64,000 bases of DNA, taken from Wenzhouxiangellaceae bacterium (lineage in GTDB: Bacteria > Pseudomonadota > Gammaproteobacteria > Xanthomonadales > Wenzhouxiangellaceae). The notes under the pieces are model-generated. The model was not told where the DNA came from. It ran no database searches and worked only from the letters and a program-made list of their open reading frames with translations. Of the stretch, positions 50,116-60,536 are shown in pieces. How positions within the stretch are numbered: the first letter of the stretch is position 1; the number at the start of each line of letters is the position of its first letter. Location: assembly GCA_028289455.1 (NCBI GenBank), contig JANQPN010000043.1, positions 120,222-184,221 of the forward strand, in the 5' to 3' direction. Both the position numbers and the translations under genes were made by a program.

Positions 50116-52968
50116 ATGGACTATAAGGACACAATAAACCTGCCCAGAACAGCATTTGCCATGAAGGCGAATCTGGCGCAGCGCGAACCAAAAATGCTGG
50201 AACAATGGTATGCCAATGACTGGTACCGGCAAATCCAGCAGGCCACAGACGGCCGGCCGTTATTTGTACTGCATGATGGGCCGCCATATGCGAACGGTGA
50301 CATTCATATCGGCCACGCAGTCAACAAGATTCTGAAAGATATGGTGGTGCGCTCAAAGCTGATGAGCGGTTTTCAGGCGCCGTATGTACCGGGATGGGAT
50401 TGCCATGGGCTGCCCATCGAAGTCCAGATCGAGAAAAAGGTTGGCAAAGTAGGTCATAAAGTCGATGCTCAGACCTTCCGTCAGCGTTGCCGTGAATATG
50501 CCGCTACTCAGATTGAGCGGCAGTGTAAAGATTTTAAACGCCTTGGTGTACTGGGTGATTGGGATAACCGCTATGCCAGTCTGGATTTTGACTACGAGGC
50601 AGACATGCTGCGGGCGCTGGCGAAAATGATCGATAACGGTTATCTCCACCAAGGTGTGAAACCGGTGCATTGGTGTTTTGACTGTGGTTCGGCATTAGCG
50701 GAAGCGGAAATCGAATACCACGATAAAACATCGCCGGCTATTGATGTGCTGTTCTCAGCAATTGACCCGCAGGCATTGCTGGCCGGCTTTGATGTAGATC
50801 TGGAGCCGGATACCGATGTGGGTATCCCAATCTGGACAACCACACCATGGACCCTGCCGGCCAACCTGGCTGTAGCATTGCATCCGGAAATCGAATATGT
50901 GGTGTTGCAGGGGCAACAGCAAGAGCGCCGTATGGCACTGGTGGTAGCTGCCGATCTGGCTGACAGTCTGGTCGAGCGTTACGAGCTGGAGTCTGTCAGT
51001 GTGAGTCGTGCACAGGCCGGTGCAGCGCTGGAACGCCAATTGCTTAAGCATCCATTTTATGAACGTGAATCTCTGGTGATCCTTGGTGATCATGTCACTA
51101 TCGAGCAGGGTACCGGAGCGGTGCATACTGCACCGGGTCACGGTCAGGAAGACTTTGCCGCCGGCCAGGCCTACGGGCTGGATATATTGAACCCGGTGGG
51201 AGGCAATGGAGTATTTGTCGATAGTACAGAGCGGTTTGCCGGTCAGCATATCTGGAAAGCCAATAGCGCTATTATCGAAGTGTTGCGTGAAACCGGTACT
51301 TTACTGTACGCCAATGATTTTGAGCACAGCTATCCACATTGCTGGCGTCACAAAACGCCAACAGCATTCCGGGTTACGCCGCAATGGTTTTTTGCCATGG
51401 ACAAACCGGGAACCCAGGGCTCAACCTTGCGTGAGTCTGCCCGTGAGTCCATCAGACAGGTTCGCTGGGTGCCCGAATGGGGTGCTGAACGTATCGATGG
51501 AATGGTTGAAAACCGACCGGACTGGTGCATTTCACGGCAGCGGACCTGGGGTGTGCCAATTCCCGTGTTTATCAATAAACAGACCGGAGAACGCCACCCG
51601 GATACAGTTGCTTTGATTGAGCAGGTTGCTGACAAGGTGCAGCAGCAGGGTATTGATGCCTGGTTTGCTGATGATATTGCAGAACAGCTTGGAATTGACC
51701 CCGATCAATGGGAGCCGATACGCGATATTCTTGATGTGTGGTTCGATTCCGGCGTCAGCCATTGGTGTGTGCTGGAAGCACGCGACGGTATGGAGCGGCC
51801 GGCGGACTTGTATTTGGAAGGATCTGATCAGCATCGCGGCTGGTTTCAATCATCGCTGCTGACCGGTGTCGCGATGGATGGGCAGGCACCCTACCGTCAG
51901 GTTCTGACCCATGGGTTCACCGTCGATGCAAACGGCCGCAAGATGTCCAAGTCGCTGGGCAATGTGATTGCTCCGCAAAAAGTCTGGAACAGCCTGGGTG
52001 CCGATATTCTGCGTTTGTGGGTGGCGGCTGCGGATTATCGCCAGGAAATGACGGTTTCAGACGAGATTCTAAACCGGGTAGGTGATGCTTATCGGCGTAT
52101 CCGCAATACCTGCCGTTTTTTACTGGGCAATCTGTATGGGTTTGAGCAGGCCCGTGATGAGTTGCCGCTGGATCAGCTGTTGCCACTGGACCGCTGGGCA
52201 ATTGACAAGGCATGGCAGGCTCAGCAGGCCATTATCGCTGCATACGAGGATTACCAGTTTCATATTGTGTATCAGCGTATCCATCAGTTTTGTATTGTCG
52301 AAATGGGCGGGTTTTACCTGGATGTCATCAAGGACCGCCTGTACACCATGGCGACCGCCAGTGCCGGACGGCGATCGGCACAGACAGCGATGGTGCATAT
52401 TGCCGAGGCAATGGTGCGCTGGTTAACACCGGTGATGAGTTTTACCGCTGAAGAGATCTGGCAAAATCTGCCCGGACGAAGCGGACAATGGGAAATTGAC
52501 AATAGTGCGTTGCTGGCAACCTGGTATGACCGCCTGGAGCCGCTTGAAAATGCCGGGCAGGAACGCGCCCGCTGGGATGCCTTGCTGGCTGTCCGTGCAC
52601 CGGTGCGCCGTTCAATTGAAGGGTTGCGCAACCAGCAATTGCTGGGCAACTCGCTGATGGCTTCGGTAAAACTGTATGCTGATGGTGAATTGCTGTCAGT
52701 CTTGCAGGAAATGGCCTCAGAATTGCACTTTTTACTGCTGGTGGCGGATGTCGAGGTGCTTCCGTTGAGTACCGCTGATGAAACGACCGAACAGCATCAA
52801 CTGCAGCAGGGCAACTTGGGCTTATCGGTAAGTGCGACTGATAAGCCCAAGTGTACTCGTTGCTGGCAATACACCGATGATGTGGGCGCTGATCCTGAAC
52901 ATCCGGAAATCTGCCTGCGCTGTGTGGAAAACGTCAGTGGTGACGGAGAGCAGAGGCGTTGGGGATAG
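50116..52968 (+). CDS. ileS: Isoleucyl-tRNA synthetase
   Basis: 950 residues, class I aminoacyl-tRNA synthetase. The HIGH motif is [20 protein letters not shown], the editing domain includes [17 protein letters not shown] and [16 protein letters not shown], and KMSKS is in [14 protein letters not shown]. The C-terminal zinc site is [12 protein letters not shown]...CLRCVENV. This is the eubacterial, mupirocin-sensitive-type architecture. It precedes lspA directly. Confidence 0.98.
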   Translation: MDYKDTINLPRTAFAMKANLAQREPKMLEQWYANDWYRQIQQATDGRPLFVLHDGPPYANGDIHIGHAVNKILKDMVVRSKLMSGFQAPYVPGWDCHGLPIEVQIEKKVGKVGHKVDAQTFRQRCREYAATQIERQCKDFKRLGVLGDWDNRYASLDFDYEADMLRALAKMIDNGYLHQGVKPVHWCFDCGSALAEAEIEYHDKTSPAIDVLFSAIDPQALLAGFDVDLEPDTDVGIPIWTTTPWTLPANLAVALHPEIEYVVLQGQQQERRMALVVAADLADSLVERYELESVSVSRAQAGAALERQLLKHPFYERESLVILGDHVTIEQGTGAVHTAPGHGQEDFAAGQAYGLDILNPVGGNGVFVDSTERFAGQHIWKANSAIIEVLRETGTLLYANDFEHSYPHCWRHKTPTAFRVTPQWFFAMDKPGTQGSTLRESARESIRQVRWVPEWGAERIDGMVENRPDWCISRQRTWGVPIPVFINKQTGERHPDTVALIEQVADKVQQQGIDAWFADDIAEQLGIDPDQWEPIRDILDVWFDSGVSHWCVLEARDGMERPADLYLEGSDQHRGWFQSSLLTGVAMDGQAPYRQVLTHGFTVDANGRKMSKSLGNVIAPQKVWNSLGADILRLWVAAADYRQEMTVSDEILNRVGDAYRRIRNTCRFLLGNLYGFEQARDELPLDQLLPLDRWAIDKAWQAQQAIIAAYEDYQFHIVYQRIHQFCIVEMGGFYLDVIKDRLYTMATASAGRRSAQTAMVHIAEAMVRWLTPVMSFTAEEIWQNLPGRSGQWEIDNSALLATWYDRLEPLENAGQERARWDALLAVRAPVRRSIEGLRNQQLLGNSLMASVKLYADGELLSVLQEMASELHFLLLVADVEVLPLSTADETTEQHQLQQGNLGLSVSATDKPKCTRCWQYTDDVGADPEHPEICLRCVENVSGDGEQRRWG

Positions 52969-52970
52969 CC

Positions 52971-53465
52971 GTGCCTGCAAGACTATCCAATCTGGCTTGG
53001 CTGTGGCTTACCACTGTTGTAGTTATCTTGGATCAATGGACCAAATGGCTGATAACCAGCCGGTTTGAGCTGTATGAGGTTATGCCGGTTACCGGCTGGT
53101 TTAATCTGGTTCTGGCACACAATACCGGTGCAGCATTCAGTTTTCTGAGCGACCACTCAGGGTGGCAGCGCTGGTTTTTTATCACTTTGACCGTGATTGT
53201 GAGTATTGGGTTGCTGGTGTGGTTGTTGCGGGTTCCTGCCAAAGGCGCATGGCGTCTGCGGCTCGGCATTTTACTGGTGCTGGGTGGTGCGATAGGTAAT
53301 CTGATTGACCGCGTCAGATTTGGTTATGTGGTTGATTTTCTGGATGTGCACGCAGGTGGCTGGCACTGGCCTGCGTTTAATGTAGCCGATGCTGCCATTT
53401 GCTGTGGTGTGGCTTTATTGCTGTTGGACAGTTTGTTCAGCGATGACAATAAAAACCGGGCTTGA
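52971..53465 (+). CDS. lspA: Lipoprotein signal peptidase
   Basis: Inner-membrane aspartic protease of 164 residues that removes lipoprotein signal peptides. Four helices and the conserved boxes are visible: [50 protein letters not shown] (first catalytic aspartate) and [21 protein letters not shown] (second). I favour GTG 52971, two bases after ileS. A TTG at 52959 with a GGAGAG upstream is also possible and would overlap ileS by 10 bases. In many gammaproteobacteria fkpB and ispH follow; here a terminator and pilE come next. Confidence 0.95.
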   Translation: MPARLSNLAWLWLTTVVVILDQWTKWLITSRFELYEVMPVTGWFNLVLAHNTGAAFSFLSDHSGWQRWFFITLTVIVSIGLLVWLLRVPAKGAWRLRLGILLVLGGAIGNLIDRVRFGYVVDFLDVHAGGWHWPAFNVADAAICCGVALLLLDSLFSDDNKNRA

Positions 53466-53476
53466 AGCCCGGTTTT
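53451..53476 (+). terminator. Terminator overlapping the lspA stop codon
   Basis: AAAAACCGGGCTT (from 53451) pairs through a short GA loop with AAGCCCGGTTTTT (to 53476). The lspA TGA lies in the loop and stem. A T-run closes it. It also ends the convergent pilin operon. Confidence 0.85.
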
Positions 53477-53494
53477 TCGTTCTTAATTATTCTG

Positions 53495-53908
53495 CTACTG
53501 GCTGCGGCCGGCCCAGCAGTTTTGGTCATTACCCCCGGCAGTACGCCTGCCTATGCTGGTCAGTGTAAGTACACCACAGGCGTCACGTACCTGGTTACCT
53601 AAAGGTGTGGCAGTCAGCGCATACTGCTGACCACCGGCACCGACCACCGTTGTGATGCGGTAGCGGCCACTGGCGGATACATAGTTGGCCACAGCGCTGA
53701 ATTGATTATTCTGGGTGAACTGACTTTGCTGGAAAGAGGCCTGCCGCAACAGCTCATCAATCGCTTCAGTTCGGTTCGAGCGAATAACCTGGTTGGTATA
53801 AGCGGGCACTGCAATAGCTACAATAATTGTCAGAACCGCTATGGTGATTATCAACTCTATCAGGGTAAAACCAGTCTGTTGTTTGGCTGTCTGTTGTTTG
53901 GTTTGCAT
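53495..53908 (-). CDS. pilE: Type IV minor pilin PilE
   Basis: 137 residues from ATG 53908. The type III leader (MQTKQQTAKQQTG) ends at the prepilin peptidase site before FTLIELIITIAVLTIIVAIAVPAYTNQ, with the conserved Glu+5. The globular head contains a disulfide pair, CGVL...NCW, near the C-terminus. It is the last gene of the minor pilin operon. An in-frame start at 54319 would lie in pilY1 and add no meaningful sequence. In P. aeruginosa PilE primes pilus assembly; the same is expected here. Confidence 0.93.
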   Translation of the reverse strand: MQTKQQTAKQQTGFTLIELIITIAVLTIIVAIAVPAYTNQVIRSNRTEAIDELLRQASFQQSQFTQNNQFSAVANYVSASGRYRITTVVGAGGQQYALTATPLGNQVRDACGVLTLTSIGRRTAGGNDQNCWAGRSQ

Positions 53909-54020
53909 AGTGCAGGCTCCATTATACCGGCCGGTCGCTGTGCGACTGTGATATCCAGCAGTATTGCTACTGCTGGTGATATCAACCGACGACCGGTGAT
54001 GATGCTTTAATTCTGCCACG

Positions 54021-57000
54021 TTATCTACGCTGACGCCATGCCTGTCGACCGCAGTTAATACTGGACAACGACGCAGATGCCTCGGTGATGTCACCGGTTG
54101 AAGTAGTCGTGTACAGATATATCCGCGTTCCATCACTGCCACAGCCACGGAACGAATTAAGCGGAGGCGGGAATGGGTCAATAATGCTTCCGCCGGCGTC
54201 ATCATCGTCGATATCGCCATCGCCGTCGGTGTCACATTGTGACGGGTCGCGTTCACAGAGTGGCCGCGGATCAAAGATAACCGCAGGCAATGTGGGTATG
54301 CCCTGTTGCTCCAGGCCAATTACTGCACTGTCACCGACATTGTCCAGCTCATTAAACTCGCCATCTCCATTGGTATCGAAAATGGTAGGGTTTTCCTGCT
54401 GATCGGGGTTGGGAACACCACCGGTATTGGCATCCAGGGCCATCAGGAAACCGGTTCCACCGGATACACAAGGTTCCAGTGAGGGAATTAGTGAAACGAA
54501 AAAGATGACGCCGCTGCGGCTGATTGCGCGGCGGATGACGCGTTCGCCCTGTACCGGCAGATCAAGATACCAGCCCAATGTTGACTGATTACCGTCTTCG
54601 TCCAGCCAGTCCGGGTCGGCTGCATTTGCAATGACCCGCGAATTGCCCTGCGTGGAGATAGTGGTGGCATTCATGCCGGCACGGGTGATGTTTGGATTAG
54701 TGGAAAAGTTGGGAGATGCTGCACGATCCCACACGGCATAAAATGTTTGTGTGGTCTGGGTGGCAGGATCAATGTCATTGGTTTCCAGGAATTGCCCGGA
54801 GCCAAACAAAATCAATGCGCCCTGACCGATGCCAAGCGGATGCGCGATGGCCGTCGGCGCAGCAGTTATCGGTTGAGGATCGCCGCCTGAACCGGTAGCG
54901 GCGAACAGTGCATCACCACCATTGGAAACCCAGGTGGCCGGGTTGCTGGAGGTGACGTCGAAACGCCATAGCTTGCCGCGCAGGTCACCTGCGTACAGAA
55001 AATCGACACGGGCATCGCCGTCTACATCGGCAACCCCCACTGAACCCAGTCCATTGGGGTTGGTTACATCGGCGTCGCCGACCGGAATCTTGACAAAGTC
55101 GGTGGCATCAATGCCGTTGGAAGCAGCCTGAATAAAGATTATGTACAGTGCTGCCTGCCCGGTGGTTGATGGTGATCCATCAGCAGCTGTATTGTTGTAG
55201 CCATTGCCGATGACCACAGCCCACTGGTCATTGTTCATACGAACAATCTGCGGTACCGAGTAGGTGAAGCCGAGATCAGAATCGTTGGCGTCGGTGAATT
55301 CAAATAACACCTTGGAGCTGCTGAAAGCAGTGGGGTCGGTGATATCCAGTGCGTACAGCCCCTGGCCGCCACCGCGCAGTCCGCCAACCAGTATGCTGCG
55401 CCAGCCACCGGCACCGGATCCCAATTGTGCGTCGCCGTATACCGGGGAACCGTCCACAAAGAATTCATGGACATAATCCGGGCTGGTCAACTTGCTCAGT
55501 TTATTGAATATAGCACCGGGCACATAGCCGAACAGTTCTTCACCGCTAATGGCGTCAAAGGCATGCAGTATGCCGTCGTTACCGCCCACATAAACCGTTT
55601 GGGTGCGGCTTTGATTGGCTTCAAAGAAAGACTCATAACCACCAAAGTTAAAGAAAAATCTGGGTGCGCCGACGAATTCAGGGTCTGAGTTGACAAGGTC
55701 GCCGAGCACATTAGTACGATTTCTTATGGCGGCCGTACCAGGATCGCCACCACGTAGGGCCAGCACACGCTTTTCACCCAGTCCGTCCTCTTCGCCGGTG
55801 ACCGGATTGAGATTCAGTTTGAACCGCTGCTCTTCAGAGAATGAGTTCCATTGGAACGGGGAAGCAGTGCTGGTGGCAGGATCGTAAGTCACCAGGTTGC
55901 GCGATGACTCGTCGCGGCCATTCAGAAACTCGCCGGCTTCCCAGATAGGGGTGCCGTTCAGTGAACCATCGTTGTTGACCTGGAAGCTCAGGAATCTGCC
56001 GGACCAGTCACCACTGTCAAACTGGGCCTGATAAACCCGGCTTTCGGTGCTGATGGAACCACCATTGGCGGCCGCTGAAGCAGCGGTGCCGTTACGGGCT
56101 TCAATGTCATTCAGGACATTGCCCAAAGCAATAATCAGCTCATCCGGATCACTCGCCGACAGGAAGCGCCCGCGGCCGTTCCAGGCTGCATGCTGAATAT
56201 CGTCAGTAGTGGTGATGGTATCGGAAATCGGTTCCGGCCAGACAAACGGCGTATCGAAATCCGATGGACCGTCATCCAATGTTCCAGTCAATCCGAAACT
56301 GACCGTATAAGTCACCATATGTTGTGCAGGGTTGGTATCGTTCCTGCTTTCCTGGATAGGCACTACATCATTCAGTTCCGGAGCCAGATCCCGTTCATAA
56401 AAATGCATGGCAACATCCGCCAGGGTGTTACTGAAAGCATCGGCATATGATCCACCGTCAAAGTCACTGCTGCCGTCTCCATCCGCGTTACCGACATTCG
56501 GTGCGGTTTCATTCCAGAACCCGTCTGACATCAGCAGGGTGAAGTTCTGCTGACAGGCACCACCCTGGTCTGCCGGCAAGATCGGTGTGCTGTCGGTAAA
56601 GCCGAGTGCGGTATGGCTGCCGACGTCATCCGTCTGGTCAAAATATTGACCGGCGTTTTCCAACCGCTGGCGCAGCGGGGTACGGAAATCGGAATTGATA
56701 TTCAGCGCCCTGTCCAGCAGAGTGGCGCGGTTGGTGCCAACGGCCAGATCGCTGATCGCTGTGCCTACTGAATTATTGTCATGCAGCGTGCCCAGGCCTA
56801 CACGCATGTCAACTGAATTGATAACCGGGGTTATCGCACGCTTCAGGACATATTCACGTTTACGGTAATAGCTGTACCAGTTGGCGAAATTACGCTGTTC
56901 GGCTTCCGTCATGACATTGGCAACGCCGAATCCACCGACTGTAGCAGTGAAGGTGTTGGCATAGTCATAGTCAGCATCGCCCGGATCAGGACATTCGCCG

Positions 57001-57530
57001 ACGTCAAATTCACCGTCGCCATCGGCATCGTTCCAGGTCATATAACCCGGCGGATCACCAAAGCCTTCATCGTCGGTCAGATTCCTGGTGGTTGTCGGAT
57101 CATAAGGGTTGGTTCTGGCGGCAGTAATTGACTGATTACCGAAGGGGTTGCCCTCAGAATCCTTACCCACCCAAGGGGTATAAATTCGGTTAGGATCATA
57201 ATATAAGGTGTTATAACCAACACAGGACTCGAGCATTTCATCGCGATCCTCCCGGGTTGGTGTGATATCCAGGTTGCCGGAGTTGGGGAAATCCGGGAAC
57301 GGGACAAATGTTTCCGGACGGCGCAGAACTTCCCAGTCCATACTGCCTGAATCATCCATCAGGAGCAGTACGTTGGGCTTGACCGGGCGGCCCAGGAACA
57401 ACGGTACATTGGGTATGTCCAGTTCATCAGCGTAAACATACAGCCCGTCACTCAATATGAAAATCATCGCCAGCCAGGGCGTTATCAGCAGCGGGTGAAT
57501 TCTACGGGGGGTATAACGGTGATTATCCAT
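54021..57530 (-). CDS. pilY1: Type IV pilus tip/assembly protein PilY1
   Basis: 1169 residues. The start at ATG 57530 is fixed by GAGGAG seven bases upstream; earlier ATGs lie inside the preceding gene. A signal peptide is followed by a von Willebrand A domain with the MIDAS motif VLLLMDDSGSMDWEV. The C-terminal half is the PilY1 beta-propeller (VNSDPEFVGAPRFFFNFGGYESFFEANQSRTQTVYVGGNDGILHAFDA, SILVGGLRGGGQGLYALDITDP) with a calcium loop, VADVDGDARVDFLYAGD. Several other D-x-D/N-G-D acidic repeats occur (DADGDGEFD, DTNGDGEFN, DTDGDGDIDDDD). It is needed for pilus extension and surface sensing in relatives. Confidence 0.95.
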   Translation of the reverse strand: MDNHRYTPRRIHPLLITPWLAMIFILSDGLYVYADELDIPNVPLFLGRPVKPNVLLLMDDSGSMDWEVLRRPETFVPFPDFPNSGNLDITPTREDRDEMLESCVGYNTLYYDPNRIYTPWVGKDSEGNPFGNQSITAARTNPYDPTTTRNLTDDEGFGDPPGYMTWNDADGDGEFDVGECPDPGDADYDYANTFTATVGGFGVANVMTEAEQRNFANWYSYYRKREYVLKRAITPVINSVDMRVGLGTLHDNNSVGTAISDLAVGTNRATLLDRALNINSDFRTPLRQRLENAGQYFDQTDDVGSHTALGFTDSTPILPADQGGACQQNFTLLMSDGFWNETAPNVGNADGDGSSDFDGGSYADAFSNTLADVAMHFYERDLAPELNDVVPIQESRNDTNPAQHMVTYTVSFGLTGTLDDGPSDFDTPFVWPEPISDTITTTDDIQHAAWNGRGRFLSASDPDELIIALGNVLNDIEARNGTAASAAANGGSISTESRVYQAQFDSGDWSGRFLSFQVNNDGSLNGTPIWEAGEFLNGRDESSRNLVTYDPATSTASPFQWNSFSEEQRFKLNLNPVTGEEDGLGEKRVLALRGGDPGTAAIRNRTNVLGDLVNSDPEFVGAPRFFFNFGGYESFFEANQSRTQTVYVGGNDGILHAFDAISGEELFGYVPGAIFNKLSKLTSPDYVHEFFVDGSPVYGDAQLGSGAGGWRSILVGGLRGGGQGLYALDITDPTAFSSSKVLFEFTDANDSDLGFTYSVPQIVRMNNDQWAVVIGNGYNNTAADGSPSTTGQAALYIIFIQAASNGIDATDFVKIPVGDADVTNPNGLGSVGVADVDGDARVDFLYAGDLRGKLWRFDVTSSNPATWVSNGGDALFAATGSGGDPQPITAAPTAIAHPLGIGQGALILFGSGQFLETNDIDPATQTTQTFYAVWDRAASPNFSTNPNITRAGMNATTISTQGNSRVIANAADPDWLDEDGNQSTLGWYLDLPVQGERVIRRAISRSGVIFFVSLIPSLEPCVSGGTGFLMALDANTGGVPNPDQQENPTIFDTNGDGEFNELDNVGDSAVIGLEQQGIPTLPAVIFDPRPLCERDPSQCDTDGDGDIDDDDAGGSIIDPFPPPLNSFRGCGSDGTRIYLYTTTSTGDITEASASLSSINCGRQAWRQRR

Positions 57531-57531
57531 A

Positions 57532-57936
57532 TCAACGCTCCTCTTCATCACTTTTACCCGGGACACGCAGCGTTTGCGGAATTACCCATGCAGCTCTCAT
57601 GTACAGCCTGCCTCTGGCATCAAATGAGGCGCTGTAGCCAACGCGGGTACCGGGGTACAGGCGGCTCAGCAGTTCAGACTCGGACTGCTGGCTGAAAATC
57701 GGCGTATCGTCCGGTACGATAACCAACTGGTCGCTGATGACGACATGCCGGTTGGCTAAATCCATCCGTTGTACCTGGCCGACATAATCAAACTGATCCG
57801 GATAATAATCGGGCATTCCCGGCAGGCCGGCGGCATGCAGCTGTACTGCAAGGAAAAGTAACCCAAGTATTCCTAACCGGGTGAAATGGGTGCTTGGTGT
57901 CTTGATGGGAAACATATTGAATAGTCCTGAATTCAT
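57532..57936 (-). CDS. Small exported protein in the pilin operon, PilY2-like
   Basis: 134 residues between pilX and pilY1. The N-terminus is a signal peptide (FTRLGILGLLFLAVQLHAAG). The mature part is short, beta-rich and basic near the end: DYVGQVQRMDLANRHVVISDQLVIVPDDTPIFSQQSESELLSRLYPGTRVGYSASFDARGRLYMRAAWVIP. The size and operon position recall PilY2 of Pseudomonas, but there pilY2 lies between pilY1 and pilE, so the order differs and identity is unproven. It ends one base before the pilY1 start codon. Confidence 0.6.
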   Translation of the reverse strand: MNSGLFNMFPIKTPSTHFTRLGILGLLFLAVQLHAAGLPGMPDYYPDQFDYVGQVQRMDLANRHVVISDQLVIVPDDTPIFSQQSESELLSRLYPGTRVGYSASFDARGRLYMRAAWVIPQTLRVPGKSDEEER

Positions 57937-57964
57937 TACATATGCTGGTGCAGGTGTTTAAGCG

Positions 57965-58585
57965 TTACTCGTAACGGCGGGCAAAAGTGGATTCGACAAC
58001 TGCAACGTTATTGTCGATGCCGCCGGAAGCGCGCGAGGTAATCCGATAGAAATGCACGCCGGTACTGCCGATGCTCAGATCATCCCGGGCAAAATAAACG
58101 TGCTCGACAAGTACCCTGGGCTGAGTTCTGACATACGGGTTGGGGATGTTGGGGTCTGCTGTACCGGTTGTGGGTGTAACTGTACCCAATGTACCGGGGT
58201 TAACGCCGTAATTGGCGCCATGGACTGCCCACCATGCGGTGCTTCTGCGATCGGTATCCGCCGGATAGTTACCGGCCTCCCAGATAACATCAGTACCGGG
58301 TGTGCAGGTGCCGTCACAGGTGAATGGCTGCTGGCTGACGTCACGCAGGGACGAAAACCATGCCTCCACCCAGCGGGCGCCAGATTCAGCAGCCTCAAAG
58401 GCGCGGGCGGAATCGCGGAAGTTACCGGTCATGCGTTCCTGCAGAATACCGCTGCTGGAAGCAAAAACGCTTAGCAGAGTGAGCACGATCAGTATCATCA
58501 GCCCGAGAAACATGGCAGAGCCTGACTGATTTCTGAAACGATGTATGCCGGATGACGGCATCAATGGTTTCGAATGTTTATTCAT
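57965..58585 (-). CDS. pilX: Type IV minor pilin-like PilX
   Basis: 206 residues. The N-terminal QSGSAMFLGLMILIVLTLLSVFASSSGILQERMTGNFRDSARAFEAAESGARWVEAWF is the PilX_N signature, with the QERMxxN-x-RD motif and no Glu+5, as in other PilX proteins. The head has two cysteines (FTCDGTCTPG). PilX is a minor pilin of the priming complex. Its start overlaps the pilW stop by four bases. Confidence 0.9.
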   Translation of the reverse strand: MNKHSKPLMPSSGIHRFRNQSGSAMFLGLMILIVLTLLSVFASSSGILQERMTGNFRDSARAFEAAESGARWVEAWFSSLRDVSQQPFTCDGTCTPGTDVIWEAGNYPADTDRRSTAWWAVHGANYGVNPGTLGTVTPTTGTADPNIPNPYVRTQPRVLVEHVYFARDDLSIGSTGVHFYRITSRASGGIDNNVAVVESTFARRYE

Positions 58586-59403
58586 AATGTCTGATTGCGT
58601 AAGTTGATGTTAAAAACCACCGGCCGGCGCAGTTCACGCTGGCCGCTGGCGGCAAAGTTGGTGCCCAGCAGGTTGATCACCTGAGCATCGGCTTCTACTG
58701 AGCGGATAACCGGAGAAGTCAGAATCAGGCCAACCCGGATAGCGACGATGTTGCCCACGGCAGCCCAGTTGCCGGCGTTGACATAGCGGTCTGCGCTACC
58801 ATCGCCATCCAGATCTTCACCATATTGAAACTGTGCGGTCTCAACGTTGTTGAGCAATGGCTGGCTGTTAATAATGACCGGCGGGTTTGCGCCCAGTAAC
58901 GGTGCGCCGAACCGGCAGGTATACAGCAGCGAGTTATTGGCGGCATTGTGTGAAAACATGATCTGCTTGTGACCGATGGCAGGGTTGCCGGTGGTAGTGG
59001 CCGGATTCACGTTGTCATTGCAGTTGGTGTCCGAGAAGACATTAACTTCCACGGTATCACCATTCCCGCTAAGACCCTCAGCGGTGTTCACAGTCAATAT
59101 CGGTGGTACATCGCCGGTCAATACAGAGGGGAAATTAAAACCGATGTCGATATTCAGATTTTCATGCTCGGAGAATGGAAAGTAGCCGCCTTCCCGTAAC
59201 TGACGACTCATGAAACTGGTAGCAAAACGGGCATTTTCCTGTAATCTGGCAAGTCCTTCCTGGAGTGCGTAGCTGGCACGGATGCTGGAGAATATCTGAA
59301 CCAGGCCAATCAGTAGAAAGGCCGTGATCGCCAGGGCAACCATGAGTTCAATAACACTGAAACCCGCAGAATGTTTATTGGTGCGCTGTATGTCAGTTCT
59401 CAT
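58582..59403 (-). CDS. pilW: Type IV minor pilin PilW
   Basis: 273 residues from ATG 59403, which overlaps the pilV stop by one base (TGATG). The prepilin site is KHSAGFSVIELMVALAITAFLLIGLVQIFSSIRASYALQEGLARLQENARFATSFMSRQLREGGY. Cysteines in the head include DTNCND and YTCRF. The longer frame to 59436 lies inside pilV and is not used. It is part of the fimU-pilVWX initiation complex. Confidence 0.92.
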   Translation of the reverse strand: MRTDIQRTNKHSAGFSVIELMVALAITAFLLIGLVQIFSSIRASYALQEGLARLQENARFATSFMSRQLREGGYFPFSEHENLNIDIGFNFPSVLTGDVPPILTVNTAEGLSGNGDTVEVNVFSDTNCNDNVNPATTTGNPAIGHKQIMFSHNAANNSLLYTCRFGAPLLGANPPVIINSQPLLNNVETAQFQYGEDLDGDGSADRYVNAGNWAAVGNIVAIRVGLILTSPVIRSVEADAQVINLLGTNFAASGQRELRRPVVFNINLRNQTL

Positions 59404-59954
59404 CAGGGGTACACCACAAGTCCGAAAGATTGCCATTGATTGTTGACATCATCGGCATTCAGGTCATCACTGAAACTGGCGGTTTCACGCCAGAACACTT
59501 TAATCACCGTATTGCCGGTTCCAGAACATCCGGGAGCACCCGGGTTGCCATCATCAATGACGCCATTGTCAACACAGACAACACCGGCGCCGGCCGGCAG
59601 CAGGGCGCCCAGCTGCTGCTGCCACTGGGCCAGATCATCCTGTGCCATGGCAGTAAAGTTGCAGACCGTGCCGCCACCGCCGGTGGCGCAATTGTTGTTG
59701 GCGCCGACGGAAGCATTGGCAAACAGGCCATTCTCATAAGCAACCAGGTTGGCGCGGATGCGATCAGCCATGTCGCGTGCTGCGGTAGCTGCCACTGCAC
59801 GGTTATTGGCGTTATAGGTGTTTTGCACGTTAACCACCTGTAACAGACCCAGCGCAGCCAGACCCACTGACAAAATAACCACGGCAACCATGACTTCCAG
59901 CAGCGAATACCCACACCCCTGGCGGTAGAGTCCAAATGTTTTTTTACGGCTCAT
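59403..59954 (-). CDS. pilV: Type IV minor pilin PilV
   Basis: 183 residues. The prepilin cleavage site is CGYSLLEVMVAVVILSVGLAALGLLQVVNVQNTYNANNRAVAATAARDMADRIRANLVAY, with Glu+5 and the PilV-type second half. It starts 15 bases after fimU, and its stop is linked to pilW by TGATG. Confidence 0.92.
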   Translation of the reverse strand: MSRKKTFGLYRQGCGYSLLEVMVAVVILSVGLAALGLLQVVNVQNTYNANNRAVAATAARDMADRIRANLVAYENGLFANASVGANNNCATGGGGTVCNFTAMAQDDLAQWQQQLGALLPAGAGVVCVDNGVIDDGNPGAPGCSGTGNTVIKVFWRETASFSDDLNADDVNNQWQSFGLVVYP

Positions 59955-59969
59955 TGTTTTGAATTATTC

Positions 59970-60491
59970 CTAAGGATGGATTTGAGAGAACTCAATTTGT
60001 CCAAGGTTGCTGATGGCAAGCCGGTTGAATACCGGCAGGCTTGAGTGTGTCAGCTCGATATTGGCAGCGACAGCATTGGTGAGAATGCCGGTGGCGTTAA
60101 ACCGCAAACCGTTATTGAAACCATCAATGGATATGGCATCAGTAGTTGTGCCGTTGCCCAGACTGATTGGCTGATCGCCGATATTAAAGGTACCGTTATT
60201 ATTAACGTCTACGAATATCAGCCAGCCGGATTCCCACTCGCCGGCATCGCATCCACCACCAGTGGTCGGGCAAATGACCACATTGGTAGAGCGGGTAACC
60301 GCTTCAGACCGCGCCTGGTTGATCGAAGCGATCAACTCATTGGTGACACCGGCCAGATCGTTACGCGAGAAAATCTGATTGATACTGGGCAATGCTATAG
60401 CTGTTAAAATAGTCAGCACAGCAATTGATATCATCATTTCGACAATTGTGAACCCGTCGTTGCCGGTTTGGGTGATGCGACAAATTTTCAT
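59970..60491 (-). CDS. fimU: Type IV minor pilin FimU/FimT (GspH family)
   Basis: 173 residues. The prepilin motif is NDGFTIVEMMISIAVLTILTAIALPSINQIFSRNDLAGVTNELIASINQARSEAVTRSTNVVICPTTGGGCDAGEWESGWLIFVDVNNNGTFNIGD, the GspH/FimT pattern with its CP...GCDAGEWESGW core. It is the first gene of the pilin operon. P. aeruginosa has both fimT and fimU here; only one copy is present in this window. Position next to pilV suggests fimU. Confidence 0.88.
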   Translation of the reverse strand: MKICRITQTGNDGFTIVEMMISIAVLTILTAIALPSINQIFSRNDLAGVTNELIASINQARSEAVTRSTNVVICPTTGGGCDAGEWESGWLIFVDVNNNGTFNIGDQPISLGNGTTTDAISIDGFNNGLRFNATGILTNAVAANIELTHSSLPVFNRLAISNLGQIEFSQIHP

Positions 60492-60536
60492 AGGATGAAT
60501 CCTCAGGGATTTGATGGTTGCAGACCACTATCTTCC

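Noticed and set aside
57531..57566. Upstream start for pilY1
   Set aside because: ATG 57530 has an ideal GAGGAG seven bases upstream; the earlier start would overlap the preceding gene.
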